Part shown: piece by piece, positions 26,967 to 34,425 of the stretch
Numbering within the stretch: position 1 is the stretch's first letter
Layout: each line of letters starts with the position of its first letter
Notes under the pieces: model-generated
Databases searched by the model: none
What the model was told of the DNA's origin: nothing
Seen by the model: only the letters and a program-made list of their open reading frames with translations
Translations under genes and position numbers: made by a program
Source of the DNA: Ancylobacter defluvii
GTDB taxonomy: Bacteria > Pseudomonadota > Alphaproteobacteria > Rhizobiales > Xanthobacteraceae
Length of the DNA: 34,850 nt
NCBI RefSeq assembly: GCF_018390605.1
Contig: NZ_JAHBGD010000018.1
Location: 1 to 34,850 of the forward strand
Direction of reading: 5' to 3'

Positions 26967-27187
26967 GCCGGCATTCCGGTGACGGTTACCCCAGCCGGAA
27001 CCGCACACATCCGGACCTACCGCCCAAGCCGTGACACGCCGACAAGGCGGCCGGCGCGGCATGTCGGAGCAAGCCATGCATTCGGGGACTGGGAGGCAAC
27101 GCCAATGACCACCACCAACAATGCCGGGATATCCCGCCCGCGCGGCGCCGCCGTGCCGGCCATCCGGCTGCGGACGCGAGCCGGACA

Positions 27188-27910
27188 ATGAGCATCGAAA
27201 CCAACATCCAGCGCGTCGGCATCGGCGCCGCCAAGCTCGCCGTCGCGCCGCTCGAGGACACCTCGACCTTCAAGAACCGCGCCTATGCCGCGCTGAAGGA
27301 CGTCATCGTCTCGCTCAATATCTACGACCAGCCGCACGAGGTCCGGCTCGACGAGCGCCAGCTGGCGCAGAGCCTCGGCGTCAGCCGCACCCCGGTGCGC
27401 GAGGCGATGGCGCAGCTGGAGCGCGAGGGCTTTGTCCATTCGGTGCCGCGCCGCGGCATCTATGTGGTGCGCAAGACCAAGCGCGAGGTGATCGAGATGA
27501 TCCAGGTCTGGGCGGCGCTGGAGAGCCTGGCCGCCCGGCTGATCACCCAGCATGCCAGCGACGAGGAGATCGCCACGCTGCGGGCGATGTTCGCCACCTT
27601 CGAGGACGGCGCCCCCCATGCCAAGCTCGACGAATATTCCGAGGTGAACATCCAGTTCCACCAGGCGATCATCGCCATGGGCGGCAACGGCATCCTCGTC
27701 AATCTCGCCGAGAACCTGTTCACCCATATGCGGATGATCCGCCGCAAGACCATTGCCGAGGAAGATCGCGCCGACCGCTCGATCCAGGATCACCTCGCCA
27801 TCATCCAGTCGCTGGAGGCGCGCGATACCGACAGCGCCGAGGTGCTGGTGCGCAACCATGCGCTCGGCCTCGCCGATCACGTGTCGCGCTACGCCACCTA
27901 TCTCGCCTAG
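27188..27910 (+). CDS. GntR-family transcriptional regulator, FCD subfamily
   Basis: A 240 aa DNA-binding protein. The winged helix-turn-helix is at about residues 30-97 (AYAALKDVIVSLNIY, QLAQSLGVSRTPVREAMAQLEREGFV, PRRGIYVV). An all-helical FCD ligand domain follows (about 100-235), with the metal-ligand style motifs NIQFHQAIIAMGGN and DHLAIIQSLEARD. FCD regulators usually sense organic acids. Its position behind tctCBA suggests that it controls that transporter, perhaps through the repeat cluster at 23217-23254. The ATG at 27188 has no strong ribosome-binding site. Confidence 0.88.
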   Translation: MSIETNIQRVGIGAAKLAVAPLEDTSTFKNRAYAALKDVIVSLNIYDQPHEVRLDERQLAQSLGVSRTPVREAMAQLEREGFVHSVPRRGIYVVRKTKREVIEMIQVWAALESLAARLITQHASDEEIATLRAMFATFEDGAPHAKLDEYSEVNIQFHQAIIAMGGNGILVNLAENLFTHMRMIRRKTIAEEDRADRSIQDHLAIIQSLEARDTDSAEVLVRNHALGLADHVSRYATYLA

Positions 27911-28000
27911 CGGCCACGGCAGCCACCGGCGCGCGGCGGCGCCAAGGTAGTGGCTGTCGGAGGCACATCGTCCCGGCCGGCCTGAACTTCCGAATACTTC

Positions 28001-28034
28001 GCCCGGCGGGTTCCTCGACCTCGCCGGGCTTTTT
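28001..28034 (+). terminator. Intrinsic terminator after the GntR gene
   Basis: GCCCGGCG (28001-28008) pairs with CGCCGGGC (28022-28029) and is followed directly by TTTTT. It ends the transcript of the regulator 90 bp past its stop codon. The rest of the 27911-28226 gap holds no gene that I can support. Confidence 0.85.
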
Positions 28035-28226
28035 AGTCCCCCGCCGCCGGTGTGGCCCGCCTGCACGAACGCACGAGGATCGATCCGCGGCGGCGCCGGG
28101 ATCATTGCGCCGCAGCGGCAATTCCGATACGCAAAAATGCGGGGTTGGCAACCAGCCCCGCCGCACCCACATCCCTTGGTTCGACCGGGGTTCCTTGAAG
28201 CCCCGCCGCTGGAGCTTTGCGCCGGC

Positions 28227-28688
28227 ATGTTGCGCAGTTTGACCGATTTCATCGCCGAGATCGCCGGCGGCGCCCGCGAGCCGGAGTTCGCCGAGAACGA
28301 TTATCGCCTCGCCGCCGCCGCGTTGCTGGTGCATGTGGTGACCATCGACGGCATCATCGGCGGCGCCGAGATGGACAAGCTGAAGCGCATCCTCGGCTTC
28401 CGCTTCAGCCTGAAGGAAGAGGAGGCCGAGCACCTGCTCGAGGCCGCGATCGCCCGCGACGCCGAGGCGGTGGATCTCTACGCCTTCACCAGCGTGCTGA
28501 ACCGGGCGATGGACGAAGAAGGCCGCAAGCGCGTCATCGAGATGATGTTCGAGGTCGCCTATGCCGATGGCGGCCTCACCGAGTTCGAGGACAATCTGGT
28601 TTGGCGGGCCGCCGAGTTGCTGAACGTCTCCTCGCGCGACCGGGTGGAGATCCGCAAGCGCATCCGAGAGACCTTCGACGAGGCATGA
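28227..28688 (+). CDS. TerB-family (tellurite resistance protein B-like) protein
   Basis: A 153 aa all-helical cytoplasmic protein of the TerB/DjlA-like metal-associated family. The two characteristic acidic turns are present: TIDGIIGGAEMDKLKRIL near residue 45 and YADGGLTEFEDNLVWRAAELL near 112. TerB homologues bind divalent cations through such turns. The ATG at 28227 gives the usual family start; GGAG lies about 12 bases upstream, a little far. No other ter genes are nearby, so tellurite resistance is not implied. Its function here is unknown. Confidence 0.82.
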   Translation: MLRSLTDFIAEIAGGAREPEFAENDYRLAAAALLVHVVTIDGIIGGAEMDKLKRILGFRFSLKEEEAEHLLEAAIARDAEAVDLYAFTSVLNRAMDEEGRKRVIEMMFEVAYADGGLTEFEDNLVWRAAELLNVSSRDRVEIRKRIRETFDEA

Positions 28689-28828
28689 ACGCGGGCGCAG
28701 CGCCCACAAACCACGGCCATCGGCTGGGTTTTAATGGTCGACGCCTTGAAACCGCTCGAAAATCATGTCGTGATGGCTGACATATTCCGCAGCGCAGCGT
28801 TGCGGATTCACGCCGACGACGAACGAGA

Positions 28829-29650
28829 ATGGGTCAACAGCCAAGCTCCGACATCCTGATCGTCCTGCACCAGGAACATTCCTCGCCCGGCCGCGTCGGC
28901 CGGCTGCTGGTCGAGCGCGGACACCGGCTGGATGTGCGTCGCCCCTGTCTCGGCGACCCGCTGCCCGCCACCCTTGCCGGGCATGCCGGCGCGGTGATCT
29001 TCGGCGGGCCGCAAAGCGCCAATGACTGCCACGATTACGTGCGCGCCGAGATCGACTGGATCGGCGTCGCGCTGAAGGAGGCCAAGCCCTATCTCGGCAT
29101 CTGCCTCGGGGCACAGATGCTGGCGCGTCATCTCGGCGCCCGGGTGGCCCCGCATCCCGAGGGACTGGTGGAGATCGGCTATTATCCGCTGCGTCCCACC
29201 GCTGTCGGCCGGGCGCTGCTCGGCGAGGCGCAGGCGGAACTGCCCCACCAGAACCTGCCCGGCAAGGATCTGCCCGGCAGGGCGATGGGTCCTGTCGCCG
29301 ATGACTGGCCGAACCACGTCTATCACTGGCACCGGGAAGGCTTCGAGCTCGCCCGCGGCGCCGAACTGCTCGCCTCCGGCGACGCTTTCCCCAACCAGGC
29401 CTTCCGCTATGGGCCGGCCGCCTATGGGCTGCAATTCCACCCGGAAGTCACGCATCACATGATGTGCCGCTGGACGGTGCATGGCAGCGAGCGGCTGTCA
29501 TTGCCCGGCGCCCGTCCGCGCAGCGCCCATTTCACCGACCGACTGCAGCATGACGGGCGGGTGCGGCGGTGGCTGGAAAGCTTCCTCGACCGCTGGCTCG
29601 ACGGCTCCGCCTCCGCCTTCACCGCGCCGCTGCGAGCGGCAGCACAGTGA
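28829..29650 (+). CDS. Class I glutamine amidotransferase-like protein
   Basis: A 273 aa stand-alone GATase1 domain. The nucleophile elbow is GICLGAQ (Cys near residue 93) and the His-Glu pair lies in LQFHPEVTHHM (about residues 203-213), so the catalytic triad is complete. The order GGPQSAND, then WIGVALKEAKPYLGICLGAQMLARHLG matches the GMP-synthase-like stand-alone amidotransferases. These may act as gamma-glutamyl hydrolases or transferases on unusual substrates. No synthase partner is adjacent. Its 3' end overlaps the converging gene at 29619 by 32 bp. Confidence 0.85.
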   Translation: MGQQPSSDILIVLHQEHSSPGRVGRLLVERGHRLDVRRPCLGDPLPATLAGHAGAVIFGGPQSANDCHDYVRAEIDWIGVALKEAKPYLGICLGAQMLARHLGARVAPHPEGLVEIGYYPLRPTAVGRALLGEAQAELPHQNLPGKDLPGRAMGPVADDWPNHVYHWHREGFELARGAELLASGDAFPNQAFRYGPAAYGLQFHPEVTHHMMCRWTVHGSERLSLPGARPRSAHFTDRLQHDGRVRRWLESFLDRWLDGSASAFTAPLRAAAQ

Positions 29651-30176
29651 TGTCAAGCGTGCGCAGCTTGGCATAGAGCGCCCGGTCGCGCGCATAGGGC
29701 CACCAGTCGAACAGCAGGATCTCGACAGGCCGCCACAGCCCCACCCAGCCGGCGATGATGGCGCCTTCGCTCAGCATTTCACCGACCAGCATGTCGGAAA
29801 GCGCCGAGCTGTTGATCAGCGCCGCGACACCGATGCAGAAGGCAAGGAACACCATGCCGACGGCGAGCGTGCGCAAACCCTGGCGCCGGGTCTCGCGCAG
29901 CTTGCGCTCGGCATAGTCGCGATTGCTGTCGCAATAGCGCGCCAGCGCCTCGGCGATGCGCGGGGCCAGCGTGGCATTGCCCGGTGTCTGCGCCACATAT
30001 AGCCGCGCCTGCACCGGCCGACGGCGCCAGCCGCGCTCGGCGGTCAGCAGATCGATCAGCCGGTCGATCCCGGATTCGTCGATGTCCTCGCCGGCAAACG
30101 GATCGATATCCGGCGTGGCGAAGAAATTGCGCAGATCACGCAGGCGGATATCGATCTCGATCGGCACGGCGTCCAT
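29619..30176 (-). CDS. Small membrane protein of unknown function
   Basis: A 185 aa protein without a family name that I can give. The first 110 residues are soluble and charged, with MDAVPIEIDIRLRDLRNFF, a Pro/Asp-rich turn and the helix EALARYCDSNRDYAERKLRETRR. Two hydrophobic segments follow (TLAVGMVFLAFCIGVAALI at about 105-125 and MLSEGAIIAGWVGLWRPVEILLF at about 132-155), and then a C-terminal DWWPYARDRALYAKLRTLDI. The ATG at 30176 begins this pattern. It converges on the amidotransferase gene with a 32-bp overlap of coding ends and lies downstream of ohrR on the same strand. It is probably a real conserved gene. Confidence 0.7.
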   Translation of the reverse strand: MDAVPIEIDIRLRDLRNFFATPDIDPFAGEDIDESGIDRLIDLLTAERGWRRRPVQARLYVAQTPGNATLAPRIAEALARYCDSNRDYAERKLRETRRQGLRTLAVGMVFLAFCIGVAALINSSALSDMLVGEMLSEGAIIAGWVGLWRPVEILLFDWWPYARDRALYAKLRTLDITVLPLAAAR

Positions 30177-30296
30177 CGTCTGGCGACTCGTTCGGCTGTC
30201 CTGCCGCCGGTCATAGCAGCGGACGGTAGCCGAGTCTTCGAGCAGGAGCCTGCAACCGGGCGCGCATGACCAAACCACCACGGGCCGCGCCCTCCA

Positions 30297-30326
30297 CTTC
30301 TAGCCGGGTGCCTTCTAGCCGGGTCT
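30297..30326. repeat. 15-bp tandem duplication at the ohrR 3' end
   Basis: CTTCTAGCCGGGT occurs at 30297-30309 and again at 30312-30324, with a 15-bp period. The second copy contains the ohrR stop codon. The duplication is in phase with ohrR and adds a second copy of the end of the gene just past its stop. It has no obvious function. Confidence 0.7.
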
Positions 30327-30827
30327 TGCCGCCTTCAGCGTCCGGCGCAGCCGGGCCATGTCGGCACGCAGGCGCTCCACCGCCGGGCGGTCGAGCCCCG
30401 TGGCGGCGGCAATGGCGACCGGCACCGCGGCTGCCTTGACCTCCAGCGCCTGCCCCTCGCCGGTGAGGTACACATGCACCTGGCGGCCATCCTCGATGCT
30501 GCGGCGGCGGGACACCAGGCCCATCGCTTCCAGCCGCTTGATCAATGGTGTCAGCGTGCTCGATTCCAGATCGAGATGCCCGGCAAGCTCACCTACGTTC
30601 TGCCCGTCGGCACGCCACAGGCTCCACATGACGAGATATTGCGGGTAGGTGAGACCGAGCGCGTCGAGCAGCCGCTGATAAGCGCGGTTGAAGGCGTGGT
30701 TGGCGGAATAGACCGCGAAGCAGAGAAAGTCGTCGAGACCGGCATCGCCGGCGCCCGACGTGGCGTCGGCATGATCGGCGGGTGTCAGGACGGGCCGGTC
30801 AGACGTCTCATCTACATGCCCTTTCAT
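30315..30827 (-). CDS. ohrR: MarR-family organic-hydroperoxide sensor regulator (OhrR-like)
   Basis: A 170 aa winged-helix repressor. The OhrR signature FLCFAVYSANHAFNRAYQRLL places the peroxidatic cysteine at residue 36. It is followed by LGLTYPQYLVMWSLW, the recognition helix region DLESSTLTPLIKRLEAMGLV and the wing SRRRSIEDGRQVHVYLT. There is no second cysteine anywhere in the protein, so it belongs to the one-cysteine (Bacillus-like) mechanistic type. The N-terminal extension of about 25 residues is Asp/Thr-rich. The ATG at 30827 is supported by GAGGA 8 bases upstream. No ohr (peroxiredoxin-like) gene is next to it, which is unusual. Confidence 0.83.
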   Translation of the reverse strand: MKGHVDETSDRPVLTPADHADATSGAGDAGLDDFLCFAVYSANHAFNRAYQRLLDALGLTYPQYLVMWSLWRADGQNVGELAGHLDLESSTLTPLIKRLEAMGLVSRRRSIEDGRQVHVYLTGEGQALEVKAAAVPVAIAAATGLDRPAVERLRADMARLRRTLKAARPG

Positions 30828-31363
30828 GGCAATGATCCTCACTGGCGAAAGGTCGCCGCCCTTTAAAATAGTCGCACGCGACTTAATCGCAAGAGATTTC
30901 ATGACGGCCGGAACACGGATGACTGCGCGGACACCGCGACAACCATCGATTGTATCTCCGAATAATCTCGGCTTCACCCGCATACCCGCCAGCCGATGCC
31001 ATGGGACGTTGAGGAATTTGCACGAATAGCGGCTACGCGACGGGCTGCCGGGAAAGAGGCGCAATCTCAATTATTGAGAGTATTTTCTATTAACACTACT
31101 TTAAATTGCAACAAGGCTTCGATATGATCATTCTCGCGATGGTCATCGCGCAGTCCCGCGCAATGCGGATCCATGTGCGCCAAGTGCTTGCCCTGCCCGG
31201 ACGCCTTCAGATCCGAACAAAGCGTCGGATCCTGACTACCTTCGCGTACCGCTGCAGTTTCCAGAAAAATCAAACGAACTCTCTGTTCGAGATCGTACAG
31301 AACACTCGAAATCTACATTCGCTGCACAATTTATCTATCATTTCAGTAATAATGGGGGAAATC
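30828..31363. other. A+T-rich intergenic region upstream of the collagen-like gene
   Basis: This 536-bp gap lies between the divergent ohrR and collagen-like genes. The OhrR-type palindrome is at 30870-30883 and a TCTCAA-TTA-TTGAGA inverted repeat at 31065-31079. From about 30890 it is clearly poorer in G+C than the rest of the window. Open frames run through it on both strands but resemble no family that I know. It may be foreign DNA or a long untranslated leader. Confidence 0.5.
30870..30883. promoter_or_regulatory. Palindromic operator upstream of ohrR
   Basis: AGTCGC-AC-GCGACT is a perfect palindrome set in A+T-rich flanks 43 bp upstream of the ohrR start. Its form (A+T flanks, GCGC-like centre) resembles OhrR operators of alphaproteobacteria. 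It is therefore a good autoregulatory site candidate; binding is inferred. Confidence 0.55.
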
Positions 31364-32395
31364 ATGAATAAAATACTTGCCTACGCGTTTTCTTCGTTCG
31401 TCACCATTTCCATGGCGACCACTTCCTACGCACAACAGACCGAGATCAAATCAACCGAGATGGATGATTTGTCGCGCGCGTCCGCCATCCAAGACATCAA
31501 GAACAGCGGTGATATTTCGGAACCCCTCAAGATCGTCACCATATCCGGGAACCGACTTTTTGACGGATATTATCTTCAAGCCGAACGCATCGTCTTCAAG
31601 TCGGGATCGACGCTGACCTTCAGCAAGAAGGCGCTGGCCTCGCGCAACAATCTTTTCCTTGTCGCCAAGGAGATCGTTTCCGAAGACGCCGCCAATCCCG
31701 GCACCATCACCTATGAGCGGGCCGTCAACCTGCCGACACCGGCCATGCCCGGCCAGGCGCCGACCGGCCGGGCGGGCACGCATCGACAGGCGGGGGGACA
31801 AGGCCTTCCGGGCGACCAGGGCGTGGCGGGGGAGCCGGGCAGCGCGGCGCCGGCGCTCACGATCACCGTCCTTCAGATGCCGGGCAGCGGGCCGATCATC
31901 GATATTCGCGGCGGCAATGGCGGCAATGGCGGCCAAGGCCAGAAGGGCGGTGACGGCGGATCCGGAGGCTCCGGCGACAACGCCTCGCAGAACTGCTGCA
32001 ATTGCGTCCGCGGGGCGGAAAACGGCTATCCCGGGGGGCAAGGAGGCTCCGGCGGGCCGGGAGGATTGGGCGGTCCGGGCGGCAATGGCGGAACCCTGAC
32101 GCTGCTGGCGCCCAGCGAGGCGGTGAGCGTGTTCCTGCAGAAGTTCCGCCCGCTGGTGTCGGCCGCGCAACCCGGCGGTGCCGGTTCGGGAGGTCCCGGC
32201 GGCAATGGCGGTCCCGGTGGCTCCGGCGGTGCGGATGCGCGTCCGTGGTGCGTCGGAAGCGGGTCCCAGGGAGGACTTGGCCCGATCGGGCCCGGCGGGC
32301 AGCCGGGAACCAAGGGAGCCTCCGGCATCGATGGCGACATCTTCGTCGCCGCCATCTCCACCGAACAGTTCGGCAAACTCTACAAGACCGATTGA
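31364..32395 (+). CDS. Secreted collagen-like glycine-rich protein
   Basis: A 343 aa exported protein. A signal peptide (residues 1-25, MNKILAYAFSSFVTISMATT, cleaved near SYA-QQ) precedes a globular domain of about 110 residues (IVTISGNRLFDGYYLQAERIVFKSGSTLTFSKKAL), which looks like a beta-rich fold. Gly-X-Y-type blocks follow (GQGLPGDQGVAGEPG, GGNGGNGGQGQKGGDGGSGG, GGQGGSGGPGGLGGPGGNGG, GGPGGNGGPGGSGG, GPGGQPGTKGASGIDGD), interrupted by two short non-collagen stretches. A cysteine cluster QNCCNC lies in the middle. The ATG at 31364 has GGGGGA before it; an ATG at 31352 is in frame. The 5' third is poorer in G+C than the 3' part. Its role is unknown; surface or matrix use is plausible. Confidence 0.75.
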   Translation: MNKILAYAFSSFVTISMATTSYAQQTEIKSTEMDDLSRASAIQDIKNSGDISEPLKIVTISGNRLFDGYYLQAERIVFKSGSTLTFSKKALASRNNLFLVAKEIVSEDAANPGTITYERAVNLPTPAMPGQAPTGRAGTHRQAGGQGLPGDQGVAGEPGSAAPALTITVLQMPGSGPIIDIRGGNGGNGGQGQKGGDGGSGGSGDNASQNCCNCVRGAENGYPGGQGGSGGPGGLGGPGGNGGTLTLLAPSEAVSVFLQKFRPLVSAAQPGGAGSGGPGGNGGPGGSGGADARPWCVGSGSQGGLGPIGPGGQPGTKGASGIDGDIFVAAISTEQFGKLYKTD

Positions 32396-32411
32396 GCGCA
32401 ACCGGCAACGG

Positions 32412-32487
32412 CCGGTCTCGCAATCGGCCCTCCCGCCGCCTTGAACGGCAGGAGGACGCCTCTCCTGCCCGGGGACGGGAGAGATGC
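32412..32487. terminator. Hairpins between converging genes
   Basis: The 100-bp gap between the collagen-like gene and the downstream permease gene holds several small palindromes. One is CTCTCC...GGAGAG around 32459-32482; a looser stem lies in the CCTCCCGCCG...CGGCAGGAGG stretch near 32428-32456. They probably end transcription from both sides. There is no T-run. Confidence 0.35.
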
Positions 32488-32495
32488 CGCCGCCG

Positions 32496-33383
32496 TCAGG
32501 CAGCGGCGGGCTCGGCGGTGCCGGCGAGTTCGTTCTCCTCGGCCATTTGCGCCGCGCGCAGGCGCCGGCCCGCCGCGGCATCCGCCCGCCGTTTCCACAA
32601 TTCGTAGGCAATGGCGCCGACGACGGTCACCACGACGATGATCACCGCCAGCGCGCTGATCACCGGAGTGGAGCCCTGCCGCACCCGGCCGGCGAGCACG
32701 GTGGTCAGCGTCTTGTCGGAGAGGATGGCGAAGGTGGTGGTGTTGTAGTTCTCGAAGGAGGAGAGGAACGCCAGGATCGCCGCCGAGAACAAAGCCGGCT
32801 GCAGGAAGGGCAGCAGGATGTGGCGGAACACCTGCGGATAGGTAGCGCCGAGATCGAGCGCCGCCTCCTGCTGCGCCTGGTCGAAGCGCTGGAGGCGGGC
32901 GAGGATGATCAGCATGCAATAGGCGGAGATGAAGCTCGACTGGCCGATCACCGTCAGGATGATGCCGTCATAGAGGAACCTCGTGCCGGTCAGCGTGGTG
33001 AATTCGCGCCAGAACACCACGGTGGAGATGCCGATGATGATGCCAGGCGTCAGCACGGGCGACACCACCACGAGATAATAGGCCGAGCGGACCCGTGGCT
33101 GGATCTGCGTCATGACGATGGCGCCGGCCAGCCCGATCGGCACCGAGATGCACACCACCAGCACGCCGATCCACAGGCTGGTGCGCAGCCCGTACATCAT
33201 GTCCTGATCGGCGAAGAGCTGGGAGAACCAGTCGAGGGTAAAGCCCTCGATCGGCCAGACCTGCGGGTATTGCGGGGTGTTGAAGGCGGAGATTCCCATC
33301 ACCGCCAGCGGGCCGAGCAGATAGAGGAAGAACACCACGATATAGACGGCGAACAGGATGCGCTGGAGCGGCCCGGATGTCAT
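32496..33383 (-). CDS. potC: Spermidine/putrescine-type ABC permease (PotC-like)
   Basis: A 295 aa inner-membrane permease of the PotC branch of binding-protein-dependent importers. About six transmembrane helices begin with ILFAVYIVVFFLYLLGPLAVMGISAF (residues about 9-34). The EAA coupling loop is QQEAALDLGATYPQVFRHILLPFLQP (about 185-210). The C-terminus is a charged Ala/Glu-rich tail. It lies 13 bp downstream of the PotB-like gene and 42 bp further from the ATPase gene start region, so the three form one operon. The substrate-binding protein is not in the window. Polyamine specificity is by family only; opine or aminoethylphosphonate importers are similar. Confidence 0.87.
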   Translation of the reverse strand: MTSGPLQRILFAVYIVVFFLYLLGPLAVMGISAFNTPQYPQVWPIEGFTLDWFSQLFADQDMMYGLRTSLWIGVLVVCISVPIGLAGAIVMTQIQPRVRSAYYLVVVSPVLTPGIIIGISTVVFWREFTTLTGTRFLYDGIILTVIGQSSFISAYCMLIILARLQRFDQAQQEAALDLGATYPQVFRHILLPFLQPALFSAAILAFLSSFENYNTTTFAILSDKTLTTVLAGRVRQGSTPVISALAVIIVVVTVVGAIAYELWKRRADAAAGRRLRAAQMAEENELAGTAEPAAA

Positions 33384-33396
33384 CGCACGATCTCCA

Positions 33397-34413
33397 TCAT
33401 CGGGTAATCTCGCCCAGGCTCAGGCGGAACAGCTTCAGCACCGCCAGCACGAACACCACGCAGCTGATCAGCAGGATGAAGGCATAGGCCGCGCCCTGCG
33501 GCCAGTTGAACGCCTGGTAGAAGCGGTCATAGACGATGGGGGTGAACCACAGCGTGCGCGGCCCGGCGAGCACCAGCGGCGCGGCGAGCGCGCCGGCGCA
33601 TAGCATGAACACCAGCGTGCAGCCCGAGGCGATGCCCGGCTTGGCATGCGGCATCACCACATTGAGATGGATGTGCCACCACGGCGCGCCGAGGTCCCGC
33701 GCCGCCTCGATCTGGTTCTTGTCGAGGCTCTCAATGGCACTGTAGAGCGGGAACACCATCATCAGCAGATAGGCGTAGGACAGCCCCATATAGAGGCCGA
33801 TATCGGCGCCGAGGAAATCGATCGGCTCGACGATGAGGCCGGAGCCGAGCAGCAGCTTGTTGATGATGCCGCCGGAGGACAGCAGCACCCGGAAGGCGAA
33901 GGCACGCAGGATCTCGTTGACCCAGTAGGGAATGATGAGCAGCAGCAAGAGGATGCGCAGCCGCGCCGCCCCGGAGGACTGCGCCATGTGGAAGGCGATC
34001 GGGTAGCACAGAGCGAAATTGAACAGGGTGATGGCGATGCTCACGCCGATGGTGAGCGCGAAGGCCTTGAGATGGATCCAGTTCCAGCTCGAGGTCGATG
34101 TGGTCGAGCCGAACAGGAAGTAGCGGTAATTCTCCAGCGTGAACACGTCCTTCGGTCCACCCATCTGCGCGGGCGGCAGCTTCGGGCGGAACGACATGTC
34201 CACCATCGAGAGCTGCGGAAGCACGATGACGAAGAACACCCAGAAGCCGACCGCCAGAACCAGATAGAGCCCGACCGCGAGGCCGTTGCGCTGGAAAAAA
34301 CCGAGGCCGGTCGTCAGCCCCATGCGCCGCTCATAGGCGGAGAGCGCGAAGAAGAACAGGGCCGCCGCCAGCGGCAGCCCGAAGACGAGAGTGAGGCCGC
34401 CGGTCGCTCCCAT
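33397..34413 (-). CDS. potB: Spermidine/putrescine-type ABC permease (PotB-like)
   Basis: A 338 aa permease of the PotB branch, longer than E. coli PotB (about 285 aa) because of an extra N-terminal hydrophobic segment (GLTLVFGLPLAAALFFFALSAYE, about residues 6-28) ahead of the standard first helix. The family region SFRPKLPPAQ, LCYPIAFHMA, IPYWVNEILRAFAFRVLL and the EAA loop IEAARDLGAPWWHIHLNVVMPHAKPG (about 238-263) are intact. It precedes the PotC-like gene by 13 bp and follows the ATPase gene by 12 bp. The extra N-terminal helix is seen in many alphaproteobacterial PotB-like proteins. Confidence 0.87.
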   Translation of the reverse strand: MGATGGLTLVFGLPLAAALFFFALSAYERRMGLTTGLGFFQRNGLAVGLYLVLAVGFWVFFVIVLPQLSMVDMSFRPKLPPAQMGGPKDVFTLENYRYFLFGSTTSTSSWNWIHLKAFALTIGVSIAITLFNFALCYPIAFHMAQSSGAARLRILLLLLIIPYWVNEILRAFAFRVLLSSGGIINKLLLGSGLIVEPIDFLGADIGLYMGLSYAYLLMMVFPLYSAIESLDKNQIEAARDLGAPWWHIHLNVVMPHAKPGIASGCTLVFMLCAGALAAPLVLAGPRTLWFTPIVYDRFYQAFNWPQGAAYAFILLISCVVFVLAVLKLFRLSLGEITR

Positions 34414-34425
34414 GTCGCCCTCCGC

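Noticed and set aside
28227..28688. Tellurite resistance locus
   Set aside because: Only an isolated TerB-like gene is present; no terA, terC, terD or terE neighbours are visible, so the name should not imply resistance.
31067..31273. A 68-codon minus-strand frame in the A+T-rich region upstream of the collagen-like gene, considered as a transposase remnant
   Set aside because: I could not connect the peptide with any transposase family, and no terminal inverted repeats or target duplication are visible.
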